This document shows, one piece after another, positions 1-12,660 of a DNA stretch of 64,000 nucleotides. Below the pieces are notes generated by a model that was given only the letters and a program-made list of their open reading frames with translations, was not told the origin of the DNA and ran no database searches. Each line of letters begins with the position of its first letter. The stretch's first letter is position 1. Both the position numbers and the translations under genes were made by a program. Origin of the DNA: Dasypus novemcinctus (lineage: Eukaryota; Chordata; Mammalia; Cingulata; Dasypodidae); the NCBI RefSeq assembly GCF_030445035.2, contig NC_080682.1:29370770-29434769 (forward strand). The letters are read 5' to 3'.

Positions 1-446
1 ATGGTTAGGCTATTGTGACAGGTAATTGTGCCCAGTTGTTTGGTCAAGCAAGCATTGGATTAACTGTAAGACAAGGGCATTTATGGACTTCAGACACTAT
101 TGACTTTACTGCAGTGGTAAATCATAGAAATCTGGTTATAATTACATCAATCAGGGAGATTGCCATCAGCAATGAGTGACACTTAATGCAATATGCTGTA
201 TCCCTTAAAAGGGGAAGTGATTCCAGCATTGAGAGAGAATTTCCCAGCTCATGTTTGAACAGCCAGCATCTCCCAGAACTCATCAAGAACCTTCACTGGA
301 TTTTCATTGCAGGCCGTGGTTGCAGCCTGCTTAGGGAACCTGACTTGTGTATCCCCACAGCTGCATGAGAGACTCTTACAGAATTGAATACTACTGACAG
401 ATATCTCGTATTAATTCTGTTTCTCTAGAGAACCCTGACTAAAACA
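1..446 (+). repeat. Left (5') LTR of the ERVL element, MLT2-like
   Basis: It aligns along its length with 7401-7838. Shared blocks include TTGTTTGGTCAAGCAA, CAGGGAGATTGCCATCAGCA, and the terminal block ending in GAGAACCCTGACTAAAACA. The ending resembles MLT2-type ERVL LTRs. The first four bases (TGTG) lie outside the window. It is followed at once by the primer-binding region. Confidence 0.88.
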
Positions 447-1317
447 GCTTGGTACCAGAAGTGTTTCCTGAGGAACGGAGTCTTAAACATGGGGTGCCTG
501 AGGTGGTTCTGGGAGTTTTGCAATTGTTTCTCTACCCTAAATGGACTCAAGGGTACTGATGACTCCCTAACCAATAACAAAGAGACTGGTAACAGTCCGT
601 GGCATGAGTTGGCAATTGAAATACACAAAATAGCATCACTGGATTCCCCTACTTCCATGCTTATAAGAAGTAAGGATCTGAGTAAGAGGGTTTTAAACTC
701 CTTAACAGAGTTTTGTGGAGTCAAACAGTAAAAGTATAATGATGTTGGATGGCTCCTCCTAGATACTTTAGATACTGTTACAAGAAAGAGATGAGTTAAA
801 GACTTCAAATTTGAAACTTAAACACCGAATGGATGATGCAAAGTTTTCTATGCATGCTCTGAAAGAAAATCTTGTCTCCTGTAGCCAAAGGCTTGACATA
901 GCTGAGAGCCAAACTCAGACTCTCATTGTACGAGCAGTGGAGTTATGAAGGAGACTAAAATCACACAGGATTTCTGCAATTGAAGTGAAGGCATGGATTA
1001 GAAAAGAGTGGAGTCCAGAGAATTGGGGTGGAGACATAAGGGATGATTATGATATTGATGGAGATATCAGAACCCTGAATTCTGCTGCTAATTTACCAGA
1101 TAAGCCTGCCATGCCCTGTCCTGTCCAGACCACACCTTGTCAACCTTGTATCATCCAGTCTCTAGCTTTGCCCAGGGATTCCAGACCTGAGGTGGGTACC
1201 AGCAAAATTGAAACCTGCCCAGGGTCCAGTCTGTCCCAGGGAGTCTGGGACTTCTCCCAGCCCGGATCCATGTGCCACCAAAACTCTAGCATGCACTGCC
1301 TAGCTTGCAAGGCATTT

Positions 1318-1455
1318 TTCTTCTTCTTCTTCTTCTCCTTCTTCTTCTTCTCATTCTTCTTCTTCTCCTCTTTCTTCTCCTTCTCCTTCTTCTTCTCCTC
1401 CTCCTCCTTCTTCTTCTTCCTTCTTCTTCTTCTCTTTCTCCTTCTTCTTTTCTTT
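1318..1455. repeat. Polypyrimidine TTC/TCC microsatellite
   Basis: About 140 bases of nearly pure pyrimidine, mostly TTC and TCC units. It occupies the place of the A tail of the antisense L1 fragment and probably grew from it. The long low-complexity open frames here (Phe/Ser/Leu-rich or Arg-rich) are artefacts of the repeat. Confidence 0.93.
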
Positions 1456-2212
1456 TAAATTTTACATTTAAAAAATATGAGGTCCCCATATACCACCCCA
1501 CCCCACCCATGCCACCCCTCCCACATCAACAAACTTTCCCATCATTGTGGCACATCTACTGTACCTGGAGAATACATTCTGGAGAGCCACTGCAGTATAT
1601 GGACTGTGGTCCACATTGTAGCCACACTCTCCCCCAGTCCACCCAGTGGGCCACGACAGGACACACAACATCCAGCATCCATCCCTGCAGTACCACCTAG
1701 GGCAACTCCAAATCCTGAAAATGCCCCCACACCATATCTCTTCTTCCCTCCCCTGACCATCAGCAGCCACTGTGGCCACCCTCTCCACATCACTACCACA
1801 ATTTCTTCCTTTACTAATCACAATAGTTCCCCAGCAGAACACAAGTAAGTCCACTCTAATCCATACTCTATTCCTCCATCTTGTGGTCCTGGAATGGCTA
1901 TGTCTAGTCCCCCTCTACATCAAGAGGGGGTTTAGATTCCACATGGATGATGAATACAATTCTCCTGCATGAAGCTGTAGGCACTCTTGGCTCCCTAGTA
2001 TGGTGGTTGACCCTCTTCACCTCCCTGTCATCAGGTCAGGGTAAGTCCAAGAAATCAGAGGGTATGAGCTGCAAGTCTGCAGAGGCCCAGGGCCTGGCCA
2101 TCACATGGACAATTCAGAGATTCATGTCCCCTGAGTATACAGCAACCCAAATGCCAACCACAAATCTGGTAAAAGTAACAGAAGAGACAGGTGTAGAAAG
2201 GTTATATCTGAG
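1318..2212 (-). mobile_element. L1 3'-UTR fragment inserted in the ERVL element
   Basis: The sequence from about 1457 matches the 3' UTR of the L1 at 28649 and the fragment at 26288 (AAAATATGAGGTCCC and the following C-rich blocks). It lies antisense, so its A tail appears as the T-rich TTC tract at 1318-1455. A perfect 12-base target-site duplication, TGCAAGGCATTT, flanks it at 1306-1317 and 2213-2224. That shows a single 5'-truncated retrotransposition into the provirus. It is more diverged than the 26288 and 28649 copies, so probably older. Confidence 0.9.
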
Positions 2213-4291
2213 TGCAAGGCATTTCTAATCCTTCTCCTTACCCACCCCCACCACCTCTCTTGTCTTACAGACCTATTACTAGACTAAAACCACAAGCCCT
2301 CAAAGGTGAAATGCAAACTGTGACCCATGAGGAAGCAAGGTATATGGAAAGAAAGACATCAGAGGACTATGTGTGGGAATGGATACTAAGGGTATGGCAT
2401 AATGGTGGAAGGAAAATAAAGTTGGATCAGGCTGAATTTATTGATATGGGTCCACTAAGCAGAAATTCTGGATTCAACACTGTAGCTTGAGGAGTTAGAA
2501 AGGGCTCTAACAGTTTGTTTGGATGGCTGATTGAAACATGGGCCAAAAGATGGCCTAGCATATTTGAGGTTGAGATGCCCGATTTGCCCTGGTACACAGT
2601 AGAAGAGGGAATTCAAAGTCTTAGGGAGATTGGAATGTTAGAATGAACTTACCATTTGAGAACTGCCCACCCACCCCAGGAATACCCAGAGGACACACCT
2701 TTAATCATGACTGTGAGGAATAAATTTATAAGGGTAACTCCATCTATCCTGAAGAGCTCTGTGGTTCTCTTCTCTGTAGTCCAGATATTACTCTAGGGAG
2801 GACTGTGATGAAATTAGAATCCTTAAACATTATGGGAATGATTGGATTTCAGTCTGGTAAAGACAAGTATCTGCAATTAATCACCAAATTCAAGGTGGGC
2901 ATGGCTACCACAATGAAAGGCAGATTCAAAAAGGCACTCAAAATAGTCTGAGTCCTGTAGAGTTATGGTGTTGGCTAATACATCATGGGGTACCTAACAG
3001 TGAAATAGATGGACAGTCTACTAAATTTCTTTGGGATCTGTATAAACAGAAGAGTTCTGGGTTAAGTGAACAAAACCCTATCTCAAATTAAGACACAGAG
3101 AATCACGGTCCCTTAATCAGTTACCAGAGTTGAGACAGTTTACAGACCCAGAGTCCCTTGAATTAAGAGGAGGCCAGGTCTCCTTGGAGAAGGATCATGT
3201 TAAACTGCCCATAATTTATACTGTTAATCTTCCTCCTACCTTTCCCCAAGGAGATCTATAGCTTTTACCAGAATAACTGTGCATTGGGGAAAAGGAAATG
3301 ATCAGACATTTTGGGGATTATTAGACAATAGCTCAGAAGTGACATTAATTCCAGGAGACCCAAATCATCACTGTGGTCCACCAGTCAGAGTAGAGGCTTA
3401 TGGAGGTCAGGTGATTAATGGAGTTTTACTTCCTGTCCATCTCACAGTTGATTCAGTGGGTCCCAGATGCATTCTGTGGTTATTTCCCCAGTTCCAGAAT
3501 GCATAATTGGAATAGACATATTCAGTAACTGGCAGAATCCCCACATTGGATCCCTGACTTGTGGAATAAGGTCTATTATGGTTGGAAAGGACAAGTGGAA
3601 GCCACAAGAACTGCTTCTACTTAGCAAAATAGTAAACCAAAAGCAATACTGGATTCCTGGAAGGATGACAGAAATTAGTGCCACTATCAAGGATAAAAGG
3701 AGGCACGAGTGCTGATTTCCACCACATTCCCACTCAACTCTCCTATTTGGCCTGTACAGAAAACAGATGGATCTTGGAGGATGACAGTAGATTATCATAA
3801 ACTTAACCAGGTGGTGACTCCAATTACAGCTGCTGTCCCAGATGTGGTATCATTGCTTGAGCAAATCAACACATCCCTGGTACCCGGTATGCAGCTGTTG
3901 ATTTGGCAAATGCTTTTTTTCTCAATTGATATTGGTAAGGACCGCCAAAAACAGTTTGCTTTCATCTGGCAAGGCCAGCAGTATACCTTCACTATTCTGC
4001 CTTGGGGGTATATCAACTCTCCAGCTCTTTGTCATAATATTTTCCACAGGGATCTTGGTCATTTTTCTCTCCCTCAAGGCATAACACTGGTCCATTATAT
4101 TGATGATATGATGTTGATAGGACCTAGTGAGAAAGAATTAGAAAAGTTTCTAGATTTATTAGTAAGGCATTTCTGTGAGAGAGGATGGGAGATAAATCCA
4201 AATAAAATACAAGGTCCTTCCACCTCAGCAAAATTTCTAAGTGTCCAGTGGTGTGGAGCATGTTGAGATATTCCTTCTAAAGTGAAGGATA

Positions 4292-4619
4292 GGCATTTTT
4301 GGGGGTTGGAGTTGTCCTAGGTGGTGCTGCAGGGACAGTTACCAAACATTGTATGTCCTCCCATGGCCCACTGGGTGGACTGTGGGAGAGTGTGGGCTAT
4401 GGTGTGGACCACTGACCATGAGGTGCAGCAGTGCTTAGAGATGCATTCACCAAATGCAATGAATGTCTCATGATGATGAAGGAGGTTGTTGTTATGGAGG
4501 AAGGAGGGGGGCATGGGGGGGGTGGGGGTATATGGGGACCTCATATTTTTTTCAATGTAACATTAAAAATAACAAAGACAAAAAATACAAAGAAAAAAAA
4601 AGAAATCTATAAAAAAAAT
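4292..4619 (+). mobile_element. Short L1 3'-UTR fragment, sense, inside the ERVL pol region
   Basis: This is the reverse complement of the start of the fragments at 1457, 26288 and 28649: it reads through CCACTGGGTGGACTG and a G-rich block to GGACCTCATATTTTTTTC, then an A-rich tail. A 13-base target-site duplication, AAAGTGAAGGATA, flanks it at 4279-4291 and 4620-4632. It is a heavily 5'-truncated L1 copy. Confidence 0.9.
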
Positions 4620-7252
4620 AAAGTGAAGGATAAGCTGTTGCATTTGGCTCCTCCTATAAACAAAAAAGAGGCACAACACTTATTTGGTCTCTTTGGATTT
4701 TGGAGACAACACGTTCCTCATTTGGGTGTGCTACTCTAGCCCATTTACCAGGTGACCAGAAAAGCTGCTAGGTTTGATTGGGGACTGGAACAAGAGGAGA
4801 CTCTGCATCAGGTCCAGGCTGCTGTGCAAGCTGCACTACCACTTGGGCCAAATGACCCAGCAGAATTGATGGTGCTGAATGTTTCTGTGGCAAATAGAGA
4901 TGCTGTCTGGAGCTTTTGGCTGTCCTCTATTGTAGAACCACTACACAGACCCTTAGGATTTTGGAGCAAAGCCCTGCCGTCCTCTGCAAATAATTACTTC
5001 CCTTTTGAGAAACAACTTTTGGCCAACTACTGTGCCTTAGCAGAGACTGAATCCTTACCCATGGGCCATCAACTTACCATGAGACCAGAGTTGTCTACCA
5101 TGAGTTGGGTATTGACTGACCCACCAAACTAATGTTGGACATGCACAGAGCACTCCATAATGAAGTGGAAGTGGTATATACAAGATAGAGCTTGAGAGGG
5201 TCCTGAAAGGCATGAGTAATTATATGAGGAAATAGCCCAAATACCCATGGTCACCACCCCTACCATGTTACCTTCTCTTTCCCAGCCCACAGCTTTGGCC
5301 TTTTGGGGAGTTCTTACAATCAGTTGACTGGGGAAGAGAAAACTCAGACCTGGCTTACAGATTGTTGTGCATGATATGCAGGTACCACCCAAAAGTGGAC
5401 ACCTGCAGCACTGCAGCCTCTTTCTGGGACAACTCTGAAGGACAGTGGTGAGGACAAATCCTCCCACTGGGCAGAACTTTGAGCAGTGCACGTGGCTGTT
5501 CATTTTGCTTTGAAGAAGAAATGGACAGAGGTGCCTCTGTACACTGACTCATGGGCTATTGCCAAAGGTTTGGCTGGATGGTCAGGGACTTGGAAGGAAC
5601 ATGATTGGAAAATTGGTGACAAAGAGGTCTGGGGAAGAGGTATGTGGATTGACCTTTCTGAGTGGGCAAAAAATATGAAAAATTTTGTGTCCCATGTGAA
5701 TGCTCACCAGAGAGTAACTTCAGTAGAGGAAGATTTTAATAATCCAGTGGATAAGATGACCCACTCTGTGGTTAATGCTCAGCCTCTTTCCCCAAATACT
5801 CCTGTCATTGCCCAGTGGGCTCATGAACAAAGAGGCCATAGAGGTAAGGATGGACATTATATATGGGCTCAGCAACATGGACTTCCCCTTACCAAGGCCA
5901 ACTTGGCTACAGCCATGGCTGAGTGCCCAATCTGCCAGCAGCAGAGACCCACTCTGAGCCCTCGATATAACACCATTCCTTGAAGTGACCACCTTGCTAC
6001 CTTGTGGCAGGTTGACTATATTTGACCATTTCCACCATAGAAGGGGCAGTGATTTGTTTTAACTGGAATAGACACATACACTGGATATGGGTTTTCATTT
6101 CCTGCACACAATGCTTCTTCCAAAACTACCATCTGTGAACTTCTCGAATGTCTTGTCTACCACCATGGCAATCTACACAGCATTGTTTCTGATCAAAGAA
6201 CCTATTTCACATCAATCGATGTGTAGAAAAGGACATATGCCCATGGAATTCACTGGTCTTACCATGATCCCCATCACCCAGAAGCAGCTTGATTGATAGA
6301 ACGGTGGAAAGGCCTTTTGAAGACTCAATTATGGCATCAACTAGGTGAAAATACCTTCTAGGGCTGGGACAGTGTTCTCTAGGAGGCTGTGTATGCTCTA
6401 AATCAGCATCCATTCTGTGGTGCTGTTTCTCCCATAACCAGGATCCATGGGTCCAGGAACCAGGGGTGGAAATGGGAGTGGCACTACTCACTATTACCCC
6501 TTGGGACCCACTAGGAAAATTTTTGCTTCCTGTCCCTGCAACCTCAAACTCTGCAGGTCTACAAGGTTTAGTCCCAAAAGTAGGAGAGCTGTCACCAGGG
6601 AACACAACAAGGATTCCATTGAACTGAATGTTAAAACTGTCACCTGGCCACCTTGGGGTCCTCTTGCCTCTGAATCAACAGTCAAAAAAGGAAATTACCA
6701 TGCTAGCTGGGGTGATTGATCCTGACTATCAAGGGGAAATAGGACTGAATCTTCATAATGGGAGTAAAGAAGAGTTTGCCAAAACCAATGGAAAATTGCC
6801 ACAACCCAATCCAAGAAGGACTAACAATCTTCAGGATCTTCCTTCCAGAATCTTCAGGAATTAAAGTTTGGGTCACCCCACCAGGCAAAGAACCACGGCC
6901 AGCTAAAGTGCCTGCTGAGGATAATGGAAACATGGAATGGGTAGTGAAAGAAGGTAGTGATAAATATGAACTTAGACCATGTGACCAGTTACAGAAATGA
7001 GGACTATAATGGTCATGAATCTTTCTTTCTTGTTGCATTATGATGATTGTATATGTATACACAAAACAAATTTCTTTGTCTTCTTCCACAAACTGTCCCC
7101 ATATCATATAGCAAGTTATATCCATTCCATGTCATAATATTTGAGGATGTGAAGTTTGAGGGTGAATATTAGCCAATAACTTGCATCCTATTCTGTATGG
7201 AATTAATGCATTTCTGGTTGTACACAGGAGAGTTGAACATTGTTAGGGTGAA

Positions 7253-7255
<3 letters not shown>

Positions 7256-7313
<58 letters not shown>
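7256..7313. repeat. (TA)n microsatellite
   Basis: About 28 uninterrupted TA units just upstream of the right LTR. The length makes it likely to vary between individuals. Confidence 0.97.
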
Positions 7314-7316
<3 letters not shown>

Positions 7317-7396
7317 TTGTCTATTATTGTTTTTACTTAGAGACTAAGTATGATTTAAGGCAAAGGGTATGGTTGCTAAGTTGACAAGGGGTGGAC

Positions 7397-7838
7397 TGTG
7401 ATGGTTAGGTTATTGTGCCAACACAGCCAGGTGCCCAATTGTTTGGTCAAGCAATCACTGGACTAACGGTAATACACAGGCATTTATGGACATTAGTCAC
7501 TATTGACTTTGCTGCAGTGGAAAATCATAGAAAGCTGGTTATAATTACATTAATCAGGGAGATTGCCATCAGCAATTAGTGACACTAAAGCCAATCAGTT
7601 GTATCCCTTAAAAGGGGAAGTGATTCCAGCATTAAGAGCTTATCTTTGGACAGCCAACATCTCCCAGAAATCGTCAAGAGCCTTCATTGGACTTTCATTG
7701 CAGACCCTGGTTGCAGCCTGCCTGGTGAACCTGAACTAGTCCATCCCCATAGCTTTGAGAGAGACTCTTATAGAATCATATACTATTGACAGATGTCTCT
7801 TATTGATTCTGTTTCTCTAGAGAACTCTGACTAATTCA
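7397..7838 (+). repeat. Right (3') LTR of the ERVL element
   Basis: It runs from TGTGATGG to CTAATTCA (442 bases) and matches the left LTR throughout. It is preceded by the purine-rich AAGGGGTGGAC, the expected plus-strand primer site. The flanking target duplication cannot be tested because the left flank is outside the window. Confidence 0.88.
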
Positions 7839-8228
7839 GTGTCTACAACTTTTTTTATTATTATGTCTTCGAAAAAGTTTTAGGTCACAGTTAAATCACA
7901 TATAGAATATAGGGAACTAAATAACGTGATGAGCAGATTATTAAATATAAAAATTCAACGTGGCAGGGAAAGAAGACATCCCCACAGTGAATAAGGGAGC
8001 AATTTCACATGTAAAAAGTATTACTTGATTTAAAAGTGAAGGATGTGTTTCAGAGAAAAATGAGAATGGCTAGCTTTGCCAACTTAATAATTGAAATGTA
8101 AACATTTATATAAATTAAAAACATTTTCTTTATAGAAAAAGCAAGCTATTCTGATTTCTTTCCATGTTAAAAGATAAGTAGTTTTTATTCTCCCCTGCTT
8201 ATTTATTGGAGTGAATTTTTATTTATTT
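7839..8228. other. AT-rich spacer, nothing recognised
   Basis: Unique-looking AT-rich sequence between the ERVL right LTR and an antisense SINE. I see no gene, RNA or repeat that I can name. Confidence 0.5.
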
Positions 8229-8638
8229 TTTAAAGATTTATTTTATTTATTTCTCTTCCCTCTCCCCACCCCATTGTTTGTTCTCTGTGTCCATTTGCTG
8301 TGTGTTCTTCTGTGTCCACTTGCATTCTTGTCAGGTGGCACTGGGAATCTGTGTCTCTTTTACTTGCATCCCCTTGCTGTGTCAGCTCTCCATGTGTGTG
8401 GTACCATTCCTGGGCTGGCTGTGCTTTTCTCATTGGGTGGCTCTTCTTGGGGAGCACACTCCTTGAGCATGGGCACACCTACATAGGGGACACCCTTGCA
8501 TGGCATGGTACTCATTGCATGCGGCAGCACTGCATGTGGGCCACCTTACCACTTGGAGCAGGAGACCCTGGATATCAAACCCAGGACCTCCTATATTGTA
8601 GGCAGATGCTCTATCAGTTGAGCCACATCCACATCCCT
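8229..8638 (-). mobile_element. DAS-type tRNA-derived SINE, antisense
   Basis: It starts with a T-rich tail (TTTAAAGATTTATTTTATTT) and runs backwards through the whole SINE body. It ends in the tRNA-related head, seen as CAAACCCAGGACCTCC and GAGCCACATCC. It matches the reverse complement of the sense copies at 9185 and 61037, with many substitutions and lost CpGs, so it is one of the older copies. The open frames in it are not genes. Confidence 0.85.
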
Positions 8639-8895
8639 TGTTTAATCTTAATAATCAAAAGCCACCAAAGAAAATGCTTTATCCAGTCAGATTTATTCAT
8701 GAGATGAATCTTCTGAGTTTGAAATATACAGACAGTATTGGAAAGAAACATTCTTTCATTTTATGATAGTAAATGACATGAAATAATTGTGCTGTTGTGA
8801 AGAGTTTCATATTTCCTAGGGGATTATGGATATTAGAATGTTAAATTCAAAATAATGTTCCCCATGAAAATTTATATAAAATTCTCTGAGATATT

Positions 8896-9085
8896 GATTG
8901 AGAATATTGACTCTGATATTAAACTGGTCAGTTGTAAGTCACTGAAGTCATATACTAGCTTCATGAATTTGGCATATTATTTGATTTCACTATGCTCCTC
9001 AGGTAAAATATGCATAACAGTATTTCATCTATATGCATTTAATACAGTTAAAGTTATTAATATGACATTTAGCCCATAACATTGA
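8896..9085 (+). repeat. MIR SINE relic
   Basis: The order of motifs follows the MIR core: a 'GACTCTGATATTAAACTG' head, TATACTAGCTTCATGAATTTGG, a 'TGATTTCACTATGCTCCTCAGGTAAAAT' core, then an A/T-rich 3' part. It is strongly diverged, as expected for this ancient mammalian SINE. Confidence 0.65.
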
Positions 9086-9184
9086 AAACCATCAGCAATA
9101 AAATATACTTTCAATTAATCAAGCCTTTCCATTTTCCTTAGTGTCTCTATGTTAGTCTCTGAGGTTTAACAGAGTTTAAAAGAG

Positions 9185-9608
9185 GGGAAGTGGACTTGGC
9201 CCAGTGGTTAGGGCATCCACCTATTACATGCGAGGTCCGTGGTTCAAACCCTGGGCCTCCTTGACCCATGTGGATCTGGCCCATGCTCAGTGCTGATGTG
9301 CTCAAGGAGTGTCGTGCCACACAGGGGTGTTCCCTGCGTAGGGGCCCCCATACAAAAGGAGTGCGCCCGTGAGAGCCACACAGCACAAAAGAAAGTGCAG
9401 CCTGCCCAAGAATGTTGTCGCACACACACAGAGATCTGACACAACAAGATGACACAACAAAATGAAACACAGATTTCTGTGCTGCTGACAACAATATAAA
9501 TGGACAAAGAAGAAGACACAGCAAATGGACACAGAGAACAGACAACCGGGGTAAGGCAGGGTGATAAATAAATAAATAAATAATTCTTTAAAAAAAAAAA
9601 AAAACAAA
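9185..9608 (+). mobile_element. DAS-type SINE, sense, with target duplication
   Basis: Full-length sense copy starting GGGAAGTGGACTTGGCCCAG. It has a Pol III A box (TGGCCCAGTGG) and a B box (GGTTCAAACCC). It ends in AAATAAATAAATAATTCTTT followed by a run of A. TTTAAAAGAG is repeated at 9175-9184 and 9616-9625 as the target-site duplication. Confidence 0.93.
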
Positions 9609-9625
9609 CCTAGAATTTAAAAGAG

Positions 9626-10149
9626 TAAAATTAGTAAAGGGAAATGCACCCATGAGGTAAAAGATTCTCTTTTCATCGAAGATATAGGAGGAAGGGAAGT
9701 TTCATGCTAAAACTGCCAAAGTACTACTGACACCTGATGGGATAGTATAGACCAAGTTCAGAAGAGAAATCACTAAAAGTTATCTCTGGGAATGTTTTCT
9801 TAGAAGTAAGATTTGAATTGGAGCTTTAAATTTAAAGTTACTTATATTTCTTTAACAAAATCTACTTTCTCTTTTGTGTCCTAAGTACAAGTTTAAAAGG
9901 CTCGCATGAATAAGGAAAATAAATTAAAATCATTAATTAGAGTGGTTTTTCCCTAGATACTGTTACTGGTTTCTGTCCATTCCAAGTAGAGTTCAGTCTA
10001 CTAATTTTCATTATAGTATTCCTGTAAAGATAATTCTTTGTATATTCTCTATTCTCCTATATTCTCCAGAGCAAGAGAAAAGATGTGCAAAATTCAAGGG
10101 GAAAGCAAAGAGATATAAAGTAAATTAATGACAAATAACAACGATGATT
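9626..10149. other. Spacer, nothing recognised
   Basis: AT-rich sequence without a plausible reading frame or a repeat that I recognise. Confidence 0.45.
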
Positions 10150-10325
10150 ATCATAACCACAATGCCTAACACAAACTGCCTATTCTAAGTCAAATAGTGT
10201 AACATATATTACACTACTTATTCCCAAAACAACTCCCTAAAGTAAAGATTATTAGTGTACACAGTTTGCAAACAGAGAATAAGCTCCAATAATTTAAGTA
10301 AGGCCATATCATCCTAATACTTGTA
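10150..10325 (+). repeat. MIR SINE relic
   Basis: It follows the MIR order: a small-repeat head with 'AATGCCTAACACAAACTGCC', then 'ATATTACACTACTTATTCCC', 'AACAACTCCCTAAAGTAA', and a tail resembling the 'AAACAGAGAATAAGCTC..AAGTAAGGCC' end of MIR. It is much diverged. Confidence 0.6.
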
Positions 10326-12660
10326 ATTTCCTTTTTCAGTCAGTTTATGTCAAGGTCTTTGACAGTGATTACTTAAGTTCAGGTTAAATGGAGCATTGTT
10401 GCTGAGATTGATCAGTGGAGAGATATTATTCATGTCAATACTCATTCATGAAATGTTTTTAAAGCACTTACCCCATATGAGCACTTGATTACGTATCGGA
10501 ATAAAAATACTGAATGAGAAGGGGATGAGGACATAACTTTCCTAGAATATATTCCTAGAATATATACCTTTTCTCCAAAGTAAAGATGAGTTGTTCTGTG
10601 ACTCAATCTTAATACTCTCAGTCTCATATTAAATGTTACTTCCTTGTATAGTTGTTGGAGCCTCTCATGTATATTGTATTTCTTTATAAATAGACTCTTT
10701 GTATTCAATTTTAATACCCTACTTGGAGATTTGACCTCACCAATGACCCCTAACCTATGTAAAGGCAGAGCCCACAATTCTTACTTTCAGTATACTAAAG
10801 GTATACACTGCATGGTCCATAGTAAATTACACTATATACTAAAACACATGAATTGGTTTACTGTGTTAGGCATTCTTTCATACATAATTGGGTCCCTAGA
10901 AATCAAATTCTCTATTTGTTCCAGTAGATTTCATAATGTATTACTGTTAAAGGGGGAAAAAAGTAGAGGGGAGATGATTAAAATTTTTAATTTTGTGAGA
11001 AGATATGAAATGGAACAATAACTGTAAAAACGTGAAAAGAGGAGGAACAAAAAAAGAAGGTTCCTGAAAGAGAGAGCAAAAGGAAGTGGAATTTTATGGA
11101 GGTGCACTAGGTTTCAGTTCGTAGAAAATATTTTCACTGAAATTTTCCAGGTCTTTGATCCCTTATCTAGACATATGTGAATTGTAAACAGAGAAGGGGA
11201 GGAATGGAATTTTTACCTTTATGGTGTGCTATGAAAAAACGAAAGTTAGAATGGAGTGTTCACTCAAGTAAGGAAGGAGCTAAGAATTAGTGAGAAGTAA
11301 GAAACTGAAAGAAGAAAATATAAGTTGTTTCAGTGGTGTGGGATTTGTCAGTGGGAAGAGGAGCTTGGTATCTTGAAGAAAAAAGGGATTTTGTTATTTG
11401 TACAAAATGAAGAATTAGATTCTGGGAAATGTAGGCGAGAATTAAAAATCTTGTCACAATGTGGATTTTAGAGTATGTGACAATCTGTGAAAAAAAAAGT
11501 CAATTTTCAGCATTAATAAAGGAAACAAGAACTGATTGAAATACCAAAAAGCAATGCCAAGGGTTCAATACAATGGAGAAGAGATAAAACATCTGTGGGA
11601 TAGAAACGCTTAATTTCTTGAAGGAGCTGATTAAGGTCAGTCTGCACTGCATTACTCTATGTTTTTTTAATGGTTGTTCTGAACAGACAGTTATTCATAG
11701 TTAGAGGCATAAAAAAAGTTACAAGAAAGAAGATTAACTTCTTGTTTGATGTCAACTGAGAGCCTCACAATCAACATCTTTTCTTGCGCATTTTTCCTTT
11801 TGCCTTGTTTAGTTACTCAGTAAAGTCTTAAACTTACCTATTTTCTCTGTAAAGATCTAAAATTCAGAATATAAGTAATTGTAAAATTGGTGGAGGATGT
11901 GATAGGGATGAAGACACAATACAAGTAAATTTTACTTAGTTTACGTTCCAAATTTCAAGTGTATACGTGATTTGCTATGCATCACTTCTAAAAAAGTTTG
12001 CATGATATATTAAATGAGACGTAGTTCTATAACAGGACAAATAAACATCCCTTATTTTTCTGATAAGTGTCTTTCCCAGACAATGAGTGGTCCCATGGCA
12101 CCGATGCCCATGTTAACTTGAATTGAACATGGTGATAGAGTTTTACTGGTCATCTTGCCCTTTGGTTATCCAAGATGCAGGGGAACACATCTAGCCAAAA
12201 ATGACAAAATCATATAAACAGTTGGTAAATTAGAAGGTGGTAGGCAGAGAAATGCAAATAAAAACCAAACAGAGTAGAGAGATATCAGGAAGGAGAAACA
12301 GTTCTCATTAAAGAATAGCAAATGCAAACTAGAACAACTCTTATCATGAGGATAAGAGAGCTGACAGGTTTTGCTCTTTTTTGTTGTGGTTTGCTTACTG
12401 TTTTGTTATTCACGTGTCCATGATCTTTATTAAGGCAGAAAAGAATTTAAGATTACTTTCTCTTTTTATACCTGGGGTTTATGATGTAGCATTTGAAATA
12501 TATTACAAAAGAAAACCAAGCAATAACCACAAAACTGGATGTCCATCTTAAAACAGTGTCCATCTTAAAACATTTGATGTGTTCCATTTTGCAGCTGGAC
12601 ACAGAGATCATAGTGGCTTCTAAATCTTGAAATAATTTTTCTTACAAATGAAATCAGAAT
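10326..12660. other. Intergenic sequence upstream of the first OR pseudogene
   Basis: About 2.3 kb of AT-rich sequence. The open frames (for example 10442-10777 minus and 10644-11021 plus) overlap on opposite strands, have no recognisable domain and show no coding character. No repeat family was identified by eye. Confidence 0.45.

Larger units (their letters stand above)
1..7838 (+). mobile_element. ERVL-type endogenous retrovirus (fossil provirus)
   Basis: An LTR retroelement with similar LTRs at both ends; the first few bases of the left LTR lie outside the window. After the left LTR comes a tRNA-Leu-like primer site (TGGTACCAG near 450). The interior follows ERVL order: a gag-like region, a protease-like stretch near 3280-3510 (LDNSSEVTLI), reverse transcriptase near 3710-4266 (motif HYIDDMMLIGP), RNase H, an integrase zinc-binding region near 5810-5980, and a dUTPase-like stretch near 6690-6760 (AGVIDPDYQGEIGL). 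A dUTPase after integrase and the absence of a visible env are typical of ERVL. A purine-rich tract precedes the right LTR. Two L1 3' fragments sit inside it. The LTRs differ at many positions, so the element is old. It is broken many times over and is a fossil. Confidence 0.88.

Noticed and set aside
985-1510. Open frames on both strands rich in Phe/Leu/Ser or Arg
   Set aside because: They are translations of the TTC microsatellite in the L1 tail and have no coding meaning.
10442-11021. Two overlapping frames of 111 and 125 codons
   Set aside because: They overlap on opposite strands, have no motif and show no similarity to receptors.
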